From Galeruca laticollis (lineage: Eukaryota; Arthropoda; Insecta; Coleoptera; Chrysomelidae): 64,000 nt of DNA. Within the stretch, counting starts at the first letter, position 1, and each line of letters starts with the position of its first letter. The notes beneath the pieces were generated by a model, which saw nothing but the letters and a program-made list of their open reading frames with translations, had not been told where the DNA came from and did no database searches. The DNA lies in NCBI GenBank assembly GCA_963921935.1, contig OY998180.1, positions 211,846,744 to 211,910,743 on the forward strand, read 5' to 3'. The position numbers and the translations under genes are program-made. Shown here piece after piece: positions 56,520-64,000 of the stretch.

Positions 56520-59500
56520 AAATATACATACAAAAATAGTTTTAAACAAGCATGGAGACGTGATATTTGGCCACAAGGAGCTTTGGTATCAAAGTTTTTT
56601 ATGAAAAAAAGGATGCCGCTGCAGACACAGTAAATAGCGGATCCTTGTATAATGAAAACATCACAAATTCAGTAGTGGCTTTAAGAATACCTAGTGATCC
56701 ACCCATTGGTCCACAAAACAGGAATAATGATAAACTGAGGGTAATGAATCTGAATATTGCTGGTATATCAGGCAAGACAGACTCGTTGAGCCTTACACTT
56801 GTTGAAAACAATGTAGACATTGTTTCGATTGTAGAACACTGGTGCAGAAGAGAAGAACTAAACATGATAAATTTGAAGGGCTATACACTGTGTGCACAGT
56901 TTTGTAGAATCAAAAATCGTGGGGGTGTATGTGTGTTTGCGCGAACAGCATTGAATATGACTACAATATGCTACAAGAAATGTATTGAGAGGGTTTTTGA
57001 GGCATGCGTGGCTGTATTAAAAAATAAAAATAATAAAAATTGTAAAGAAAGATATAATTTGTACGTAGTTTCTGTATATAGAACTCCAGAAAGCTGTGTT
57101 AAAGAGTTTATTAAACAATTGGGTGTTTTTCTTTTTGATTTGTATTGTAATGGTGATAATTTTATAATATGTGGTGATGTAAATATTAATTTTCTCCAGA
57201 ATAGTACTTCAAAAACAGATTTGTTGAATCTTCTTTCAGAATATGATATATATCCACATATATCTCAACCAACTAGAGTAAGTCGATTGAGTTCCACCTG
57301 TATTGATAATATATTTTCTAATCACTCTCAGTGTGAGGTTATAGGGGTAAAATCAGTGTTCTATTCTGATCACATGTATCAACTATGTGAATTTAGTTCT
57401 GGAAGTGATACGAGGGGGAATACTGATGAACTTATTTGTAGAAGGAATCTCAGCAGTGTGAATTTGGATAATTTTTATAGCACTTTATGTAGAGAACAGT
57501 GGCAGGATGTGTATGCAGTTTCGGGTTTTCAGGGTAAGTTTGCTGCATTTTATGAAACTTTCCTTTATCATTACAATTGCAATTTTCCTTATAAAGTAAG
57601 GAAAGTCAAAGAGGATAGCAAAAGATGGTATTCACCTCAACTGAAAGATTTGCATAGTCTTTTATGTGAGATGAAACCTATTGAAAGAAGGCTCAAATGC
57701 CCAATATACACTCAAAAGTATAATGATTTATTAAAGCAGTATAAAAATTCAGTTGCAAAATTTAAAAGGCAACAAAACTCCAATCGATTGGCGAATGCAG
57801 CAAACTTATGCAAGGAAAGCTGGAAAATTGTTAATGAGAGTAGAAATGGGAAAAATGTCGGAATGCCTACTAGCATAAATGGAACAATGGGAGACGTTAT
57901 TACTGATCCATCAGAAAAATGTAATAAATTTAATGATTTCTTTTTACATATTTCAGATATATGCCCATTGCCTAAACTTGATAAGGGCTCTCATACGAAT
58001 TTTGGACCTTCTAGTATCTTTCTTAGTTGTGTCACACCTGATGAAGTCAGGGACTTGTTGCATAAGACAACACAAAAACCAGCTGCAGGTTTAGATGAAA
58101 TTCATGGTAGAGCCTTAGGGAGAGTAAGGGACATAGTATGTTATCCTCTTGCATACCTTATCAATGAATCTTTCATAAGTGGGCAATTTCCAGATTCTAT
58201 TAAAATATCAAAGTGTATCCCAGTATTTAAAAATAAGGGGTCAAGGAGTGAAATGGAGAACTATAGGTCAGTTTGTGTTCAGAGTCAAATGTCGAAGATA
58301 TTTGAGATTTGTTACTCGGTACGTTTGATAGAATTCCTGGAACGCAATGGGATACTAAATAAGAGTCAGAATGGATTTCGTCCGGGCAAGTCTACGAACA
58401 CAGCTATTCTGGACTGTCTTGAATTTGTTTATTCTGCTCTCAATGGAAAGGAACATTCTGTGGGTTTGTTCTATGATTTAAGTCGAGCTTTCGATACGAT
58501 AAACCACAAACTTCTATTAGACAGATTGTTTGCAAGTGGAATACGAGGGATTGCTTTGGATTGGGCAGCATCCTATCTTAAGGGCAGAGAGCAAACGGTC
58601 CAGATAAATGGTACTAAATCTTATAAAAGGGAGAATAGCCTTGGAGTGCCTCAAGGTTCTATTCTGGGTCCTTTGTTTTTTATTATATTTGTGAATAATG
58701 TTGCCGATGAGTGCTGTCTTAGTCTTGGACGTACTGTCCTGTACGCAGATGATACTAATATATTGTTAAGCCATTTAAATCTCGAAAATTTGGTGAGTGA
58801 ATGTAATTGCGTCTCCCAAAATTTTAGTAATTACTGTGATAGTAATGGTCTTATTCTTAATTCAAGTAAGACATTATTTATGCAATTTTTTCCTAAAAAT
58901 GTTAGTGTTGATTATGATTTATTGATAAAAGTGAATGGAAAATCTATAAAAAGTACAAACGAAATTAAGTTTCTTGGTTTGATTGTTGATTGTAAGCTTA
59001 CTTGGGAAAAGCATATTGACTATGTATGTGGAAAAATTAGTTCTTTGTGTTTTTTAATACGGAGATTAAGAGAAACTGTGTCTGAGGGTATTCTTAAACT
59101 TGTTTATTACGGGCTTGTACAATCAACGCTACAGTATGGGTTGTTATTCTGGGGCTCATCTGCTCATTTTCAGAAAGCATTTATCATGCAAAAGAAAGCT
59201 ATAAGGAATGTGGAGGGGATATCTCCGCTTGAGTCATGTAGAAATATCTTTAAATCCTTTAAAATACTTACTTTACCCTGCTTGTATGTATTCCAACTAA
59301 TAAACTTTATATATACTAATGGAAATTCACTGCAGCATAATTTTGATATTCACTCACATGATACTCGAGCGGTTGATGATTTTCACTTACCGTATTCTAG
59401 ACTGGGAGTCGGTCAGAATTCTCCTTTCTATATGGGTATTAAGTGTTTCAACAAAATAAAATGCGTTGTTAATATTAAAACAAGCCCACATCGGTTTAAG

Positions 59501-59760
59501 AAAGAAACACAGAAATATCTATGTGAAAAAGCATTTTATTCTGTTCAGGAATTTTTGGATTGTAGTGAATAGAAATCATCCCAATTGGCATTTTATTTTG
59601 TTTTATTTGTATTTGAATTGTATTGTAATTATCTAGTTTTAACTTCTGTTGTAATTGTAATTTTAATATTTTGTTCTTTTTCTTGTAAACTTTAAATATT
59701 TGACTAGTCTTATAAATTACTTTATTGTGATTTGAATGATGAATAAATGAATTTGAATCC
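56520..59760 (+). mobile_element. LINE (Jockey/CR1 group) inserted in piggyBac 2
   Basis: The piggyBac reading frame stops being homologous at about 56520 and resumes at about 59761 (CATTGTGCAGATAAT), bracketing the insertion. The 3' end has GATGAATAAATGAATTTGAA without a long poly(A). ORF1 is missing, so the copy is 5'-truncated, but ORF2 is open. Confidence 0.75.
56744..59572 (+). CDS. LINE ORF2: endonuclease and reverse transcriptase, uninterrupted
   Basis: The open frame extends from 56567, but the first in-frame ATG, 56744 (MNLNIAGISGKTD), begins exactly at the endonuclease domain. APE-type endonuclease: N in MNLN, E in SIVEHW, YRTPE, GDVNIN, TCIDNIF and SDHMYQLCEF. The RT domain has KPAAGLDEIHG, FRPGKSTNTAILDCLEF, FYDLSRAFDTINHKLLLDRL (catalytic Asp), GVPQGSILGPLFFIIFVN and the VLYADDTNILL catalytic box. 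The C-terminus ends HSHDTRAVDDFHLP...EFLDCSE. No RNase H. All key residues seen are present over 942 codons with no stop, so the insertion is recent. Other members would have to supply ORF1. Confidence 0.8.
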   Translation: MNLNIAGISGKTDSLSLTLVENNVDIVSIVEHWCRREELNMINLKGYTLCAQFCRIKNRGGVCVFARTALNMTTICYKKCIERVFEACVAVLKNKNNKNCKERYNLYVVSVYRTPESCVKEFIKQLGVFLFDLYCNGDNFIICGDVNINFLQNSTSKTDLLNLLSEYDIYPHISQPTRVSRLSSTCIDNIFSNHSQCEVIGVKSVFYSDHMYQLCEFSSGSDTRGNTDELICRRNLSSVNLDNFYSTLCREQWQDVYAVSGFQGKFAAFYETFLYHYNCNFPYKVRKVKEDSKRWYSPQLKDLHSLLCEMKPIERRLKCPIYTQKYNDLLKQYKNSVAKFKRQQNSNRLANAANLCKESWKIVNESRNGKNVGMPTSINGTMGDVITDPSEKCNKFNDFFLHISDICPLPKLDKGSHTNFGPSSIFLSCVTPDEVRDLLHKTTQKPAAGLDEIHGRALGRVRDIVCYPLAYLINESFISGQFPDSIKISKCIPVFKNKGSRSEMENYRSVCVQSQMSKIFEICYSVRLIEFLERNGILNKSQNGFRPGKSTNTAILDCLEFVYSALNGKEHSVGLFYDLSRAFDTINHKLLLDRLFASGIRGIALDWAASYLKGREQTVQINGTKSYKRENSLGVPQGSILGPLFFIIFVNNVADECCLSLGRTVLYADDTNILLSHLNLENLVSECNCVSQNFSNYCDSNGLILNSSKTLFMQFFPKNVSVDYDLLIKVNGKSIKSTNEIKFLGLIVDCKLTWEKHIDYVCGKISSLCFLIRRLRETVSEGILKLVYYGLVQSTLQYGLLFWGSSAHFQKAFIMQKKAIRNVEGISPLESCRNIFKSFKILTLPCLYVFQLINFIYTNGNSLQHNFDIHSHDTRAVDDFHLPYSRLGVGQNSPFYMGIKCFNKIKCVVNIKTSPHRFKKETQKYLCEKAFYSVQEFLDCSE

Positions 59761-61262
59761 ATTGTGCAGATAATAATAACATAGATGTAACGGATAAAGT
59801 TTATAAACTAAGACCTCTAACGAATCTACTGAAAGGAAAATTTTTGAAGCACTTTATTCCAGAAGAGAATCTAAATTACAACGAGTCCATGGTGAAGTAT
59901 TACGGTCGCTATGGATGTAAACAGTTTATTTGGGGTAAACCGATTAGATTCGCATTCAAAATGCCGTGCATAAATGCTGCTTCGGGGTACTTATTGAATT
60001 TTGATATGTATCAAGGCAAAGACTCTAAGTCTACAGATGTAGACAAACAAATTTTTGGAAAGTGAACTGCACCTTTTATCTCTATGCTGGATAAAATTGA
60101 AAAAGAACAAAACTTTCAATTTAATTTCTATTTTGAGAATCTATTTACCAGCATGAAATTACTAAAATATTTGAGATTGAAAGGATACAACGCTGCCGGA
60201 ACTATCAGACAGAATACGGTACCAAAGTCCTGCCCTTTTACATCTTCAAAAGTTTTAATCAAAACGGGACGCAAAGGAGATTATTGTTCCGTGATTGAAA
60301 AAAGTAATGGCATTATATTCATAAGGTGGTTGGACAATAATGCAATAACAATGGCTTCGAATGCTTATGGTGTGAATTCTTTGTCTCAAGCAAAAAGATA
60401 TTCGAAAGCCGAAAACAAACATATTCAAGTACCAAGACCTTTTGCCATTAGTCAGTATAATAGTGGAATAGGTGGAACTGACCTAATGGACGGAAATGTC
60501 AGTCGATATAGGATTGCAATACGTTCAAAAAAATGGTGGTGGGTGATATTTACATGGTTGATTGATGTATCAATTGTAAATGCTTGGATTATTTATCGAA
60601 AATCTGTGGGAACAAAAATGCCACAACTGGACTTCAGACGTGAAATTGGAAATATATATCTATCTAGATATGGAACTCAGCTACATCAAGACATAACATT
60701 TCCTTGAACAAAATTAGTGATGATTTAAGATATGATGGAAGAGATCATCTTTTAATACCCACCCCAGAGAAAAAAAAGAAGAGATGTGCAGGTGAAGGAT
60801 GCTCGTCAATCATTCGTACAATGTGTAAGAAATGTAATGTCAGGTTATGTTTGGAATGTAATTTTATATTTCATCAAAAATGATTGACAAACCTGAATAA
60901 ATGTTTTTAACAATGCATGTGTAGTAATTTTCTAAAATAGTCTGTGTGATCTCATAAAGACAAGAAGAAGAAAATAATGAATAATTTGGTTTAATTTAAG
61001 TCAATGGAGATTATCTTTACCAAAAAATTCATAATTTTCGAAAAAAAATTAATTCGGGCTTTAATGGGTTAAAGTAATCTACTATTTTTGTTGATAACAT
61101 TTTTTTAAATCTCTTAAAATAACCTATATATCGAAGCTTGTCGTAAGATTGGTACACCCTGTATATATTTAAAAATTTAATAAAATAGTTAATTTGTAAA
61201 TATTGTATTAAAATAATTTTCCATAACAATACATATTGCAAGTTTTAGATAAAAATACTTAC

Positions 61263-62159
61263 CCCACTCCTAATCCATTTTTAACCACTGGCCCAAAACC
61301 TCCCGCAAAAATAGCTGGAGAATTTAATGTGCTTGTAGACAACATAATATGATTCAACATTGCGTAGGCTGGATCTTCAAATATGTTACATGCCATATTT
61401 GTCTTTTCTGCAAATTTTTTCAGAGCAAACATATGTCTATCAAATCCCTGACCCATAGCAGCCTCTCTTGTCAATTGGTTATGAACTTTTGAACATTCTG
61501 ATATTAGATATTTTAATTCTGAGACTGGGGGTTTGTTTTTAGATGTCATTGCAAGGGTAAAAGCCTAAAATTATTTAGAAAATTTAAGTATGTATGTTGA
61601 AATTTAAATTTTTAAATATAACATACCTTTGTAGCATTAGTGCAAGGCCTTACAGTTTCTGTTCTACCATGTTTGAAAGCTGCCGTACTGCAAGACTCAT
61701 ATGTTGGAACAAACTTTCCAGTCATTCTGTAATATCCAACTTGAAAACCTAATTGCATAATAGCATCAGGGCTTACTGCTTGTTTTTTGCAAACATTTTT
61801 ACCAATTCTGTTGAATATTAAATAATCTATGTCAAGACTTCTGCAAGTACTTTTATATTCGATTTTAGCTTCTTCAATACTAGATTTGATTTTATCGTTA
61901 AAGTTGACATCTAGAATAAAAATGTTGTGTTACTTTAAAAAGTATTTTAAAAAAATCATAATTACCGAGACGTATTACGTTAGAAATATTATCGTCATAA
62001 GGTTTAGTGTCTGGAGAAATGAATGGATTTTCTCTTGAATCTTTATAGACATCTTGAATATATCTTAAAACAGCTACTCCATCACCCCAAGCGTGTTCAA
62101 AATTAACTGCAGCTTGTCCATCTTTGGAAATTTGAAGCGAAAAAGATTTATCAAACCAT
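61263..62159 (-). CDS. CPT2: Carnitine O-palmitoyltransferase 2, three internal exons
   Basis: Minus strand, 62159-61976, 61910-61627 and 61564-61263. Exon (a): WFDKSFSLQISKDGQAAVNF EHAWGDGVAVLR, containing the catalytic His. Exon (b): ...QLGFQVGYYRMTGKFVPTYE then STAAFKHGRTETVRP. Exon (c): AAMGQGFDRHMFALKKFAEK, IFEDPAYAMLNHIMLSTSTL and AGGFGPVVKNGLGVG. Splice sites are TTTTTTAG/GTAATT, TTCTAG/GTATGT and TTTTAG/GTAAGT; phases agree. CPT2 is the inner-membrane mitochondrial enzyme that re-forms long-chain acyl-CoA from acylcarnitine for beta-oxidation. Upstream exons lie beyond 64000; the last exon is at 52542-52413. No lesions, so the gene is probably functional in spite of the transposon-filled intron. 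Confidence 0.9.
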
Positions 62160-62226
62160 CTAAAAAATGTATTGCATACAAATAGTAAGAAGTTCTGTTC
62201 AATATATTGTATAATAACGTCACTTC

Positions 62227-62858
62227 AACCTTTGAATGCCGATGGGGGGTCCTCGAGGTACCCCAGTACAATATTTTCCTTAATATTTTTAAAACAAACT
62301 ACAACTGGCAACTGCGCTTTTAGCTATGAGCTTAAAATTACAAAACTTATCATGTGTTAGTGTGTTTGGAGCAGTCGTTGCAAGAGTGTCGCGATATAAT
62401 GCAATTAGAGGTAAGTGGGGTCCCACTGAGACCCCGGACGAGCATTAGACGGTGCCAAATTTGATACTAGAAATAAGGTGATTTTTTCAGATTTGGGTTA
62501 GAATGGATCGTTTTTGAAGACCTAGACCACTGTCACAACGCTAGCTTGAAGAGGTATTTGAAAACCCGAATACAGATATCTCGGAATCAGAAATTTACTA
62601 TGAATCGGATGAAGAATTTGAGAACGATATCAATGAACTTGTTTCGGAAATAGAGGACAATATAGAAATAGAAAGTGAGCTGTCGTACCTATACCCCACA
62701 CGGTCGTACCCACACCTCAAACCATCATTCCAGAGATACTGTATATACCTCAAAATCTGGTCTAAAATGGCAAACTGTACCATTTGCCCGTACCAAACGA
62801 CAAAGAAGAAATATTGTAGGCATACGGAATATAGTGTGGATGCAAGTGCACCCTTAGA
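62227..62858 (+). pseudogene. piggyBac element 3, left part and N-terminal transposase fragment
   Basis: CCTTTGAATGCCGATGGGGG at 62231 resembles a piggyBac terminus, with TCAA before it (a changed TTAA?). Near-palindromes GGGGTCCTCGAGGTACCCC (about 62249) and GGGGTCCCACTGAGACCCC (about 62418) resemble subterminal repeats of PGBD4-like elements. GTAAGT (62412)...TTTTCAG (62490) could be a leader intron. From ATG 62503 the relic reads MDRF-stop, ENPNTDISESEIYYESDEEF (acidic N-terminus) and, after a shift, YTSKSGLKWQTVPFARTKRQ-RRNI, a PGBD N-terminal block. It ends where tandem-repeat copy 3 begins. Lies in a CPT2 intron. Confidence 0.55.
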
Positions 62859-62864
62859 TTTTTA

Positions 62865-63840
62865 CTTTTCTGCCCAACCTATCTAATATTGTGGTTTACC
62901 ATAAAAAAAGTTGGAGTTTTGAAAAAAATTTGTGAGTTATTTTTACGTTTTTCATCAAGAACAACACGAAAAAATGGTTTTTAGAAAAAAAATCCTGTGT
63001 GTATGTCATCGTCGTTGACCACTTTTCGTTACATGTCTTGTTATCACGATACAGCCTCCGGAGTGCAACAAGTCACCAATTTTATAATTGAATATTATTC
63101 AAGACATCTTACAGATGAACCCTATTGATTTTCAGCTCACCAGAGCGCGTACAACAGGTGCTATAGTACATTAAGTACGACATTTTTGTCATTTTTGGAG
63201 AAATTTCAGTTTGTTAGCACGATACAGCCTCCGGAATATATACTACTGACAGATTTTATGATAGGATATTATTCAATGCGTCTCAAAGATGAACTCTGTT
63301 GATATTCAGCTCACTAAAGCCAGTACAATGAGTGCTATGGTACTTCATGTACCAAATTTTTGTCATTTTTCGATTATTTTCAGTTTGTTAGCACGATACA
63401 ACCTCCAGAGTGTATATAACTGACCAATTTTATTATTATTGTTCAGGGCGTCTTATAGATGAACCTTATTGATTTTTAGCTCACCAGAGCTAGTACAACG
63501 AGTGCTATGGTACCTGAAGTACCACTTTTTCAGTCCTTTTTGGAGAAATTTCAGCTTGTTAGCACGATACAGCCTCTGGAATGTATACAAGTGACCAATT
63601 TTATAATTGGATATTTTTAAAGGTTTCTCACAGATATATCCTATCGATTTTCAGCTGACTAGAGCGAGCACAGCGGGTCCTATAAATCCAGATATACTAC
63701 ATTTTTGATTATTTTTGGAGAAATTTCAGTTTGTTAGCACAATACATCCCCCGAAGTTTATACAAGTGATAATTTTATGATAGAATATTATTCAGGGCAT
63801 CTCACAGATGCGGAAAAGTCAGTTTTAATCTTTAAAACCG
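62865..63840 (-). mobile_element. Tandem-repeat-bearing element, copy 3 (inverted)
   Basis: Minus-strand copy: the unique block comes first on the plus strand (ACTTTTCTGCCCAACC ... AACAACACGAAAAAATGG), then about five units of about 173 bp (GATACAGCCTCC-type landmarks at 63048, 63221, 63395, 63566 and 63741), and the outer end with GCGGAAAAGTCAGTTTTAAT at about 63810-63830. It lies in a CPT2 intron. Confidence 0.65.
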
Positions 63841-63860
63841 TTCATTTCAATTTGTTTATT

Positions 63861-63990
63861 ACGACTCAAAAGAGTTAATTTGTCTTCAAACCTACGAAGA
63901 AGCCCTTAGATATTACAATAACTGGAATGAAAAAAATTCAACCAAACAAAAACAATGGTTACCGGTCGAGAAGGTAGAACTAGTTTTATA
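63861..63990 (+). other. Short open segment of unknown origin at the window edge
   Basis: A frame reads YYDSKELICLQTYEEALRYY followed by NNWNEKN and WLPVEKVELVL before TAG. It looks protein-like but is short, has no ATG and was not recognised. It may be part of another element or an exon on the plus strand. Confidence 0.2.
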
Positions 63991-64000
63991 GGCATTCTGA

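Larger units (their letters stand above)
55686..60883 (+). pseudogene. piggyBac transposase 2 (PGBD-like), interrupted and catalytically altered
   Basis: Exon 1 is MDIRFE (55686-55702), followed by an intron GTGAGT...TTCAG (55703-55894). Exon 2 starts RGFTLEEALQMICEDDL; a frameshift near 55965 precedes EESGYEEDDFDINRLPG. DEIQCFLGILLVSGYNPHPG leads to RRNRFFQIMKYI, where the LINE is inserted. The frame resumes after 59760 with ADNNNIDVTDKVYKLRPLTN. Catalytic positions are changed: LNYNESMVKYYGR has Asn where family members have Asp, and FNFYFENLFTSMKLL has Glu for Asp; GGTDLMDGNVSRYR keeps the third Asp. A TGA at about 60063 and a shift near 60705 precede the Cys-rich end (CAGEGCSS...CKKCNVRLCLECN), stop 60881-60883. 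Confidence 0.8.
55471..61068 (+). mobile_element. piggyBac element 2, TTAA target duplication, itself split by a LINE
   Basis: TTAA at 55467-55470 and 61069-61072 flank the ends CCCATTTTAGCCC (left) and CCCATTAAAGCCC (right, inverted). A palindrome GCGTTGCCATGTGGCAACGC lies just inside the left end (about 55483-55502), and a second (GTGTTGCCATATGGCAACGC) is at about 55829. These may be transposase binding sites. The transposase relic is interrupted by a LINE at 56520-59760. Confidence 0.8.
55088..61161. mobile_element. Mariner-type MITE split by a piggyBac element
   Basis: CAGGGTGTTCTATTTG at 55088 and ACACCCTG ending at 61161 are inverted ends, flanked by TA (55086-55087, 61162-61163). Excluding the piggyBac (55471-61068), the element is about 480 bp. 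A related sequence at 53505-53615 (AATCTTATGAC, GGTTATTTTAAGAGAT, ATTATCTCGAACTATAC) runs across the equivalent position without a piggyBac. Confidence 0.6.

Noticed and set aside
62172..62360. Plus-strand frame across the CPT2 intron
   Set aside because: Overlaps the piggyBac 3 terminus and has no similarity to any CPT2 or transposase segment.

Overview
The window looks like AT-rich insect nuclear DNA packed with transposable elements. The host genes have introns with GT..AG boundaries, and the recognisable host proteins are male-specific lethal 2 (msl-2) and carnitine O-palmitoyltransferase 2 (CPT2). The mix of elements (LOA and other LINEs, Penelope-like elements, piggyBac, pogo, Sailor, long-inverted-repeat mariners, MULE, Harbinger, Helitron, Crypton) fits an insect, perhaps a beetle, but the order cannot be settled from the window alone. 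No rRNA, tRNA or CRISPR array was recognised.

Layout. 1-3.5 kb: the 5' end of a hAT element on the minus strand, a 267-bp TA-flanked MITE, and a decayed plus-strand hAT transposase. 4.5-7.6 kb: a 5'-truncated LOA-clade LINE with reverse transcriptase and RNase H, broken by only two in-frame stops. 9.7-11.8 kb: a Penelope-like element split by a 928-bp solo LTR that holds an unusual array of hairpins with unlike stems and like loops. 12-16.3 kb: foldback elements, Harbinger remnants, an element built of about 175-bp tandem repeats, and a Crypton-like tyrosine recombinase tail. 16.9-23.1 kb: a pogo element that received a piggyBac (TTAA target duplication) and a DD82E (Sailor) element. 23.8-31 kb: a LINE, two mariner relics, a second Sailor relic and small foldbacks. 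32-38 kb: head-to-head Penelope fragments invaded by a cleanly bounded Helitron and a 1,540-bp solo LTR.

39.2-41.2 kb: msl-2 (minus strand, three exons; RING E3 ligase with CXC domain). 42.3-45.2 kb: a MULE with 9-bp target duplication, an N-terminal zinc-finger module and a C-terminal PHD-like finger, lacking its catalytic core. 46.2-49.0 kb: a complete pogo element whose spliced transposase (663 aa) reads through with all three catalytic aspartates. 50.4-52.1 kb: two orphan cysteine-containing open stretches of unknown nature. 52.4-62.2 kb: the 3' half of CPT2 (minus strand). Its last intron (8.7 kb) holds a nest: a mariner-type MITE contains a piggyBac, which contains a LINE with open endonuclease and reverse transcriptase; a separate mariner and a LINE tail lie alongside. 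62.2-64 kb: another piggyBac fragment and a third copy of the tandem-repeat element.

The host genes appear to share no pathway. The main biology is successive waves of mobile elements that can be ordered by nesting, with target duplications and splice sites still readable.
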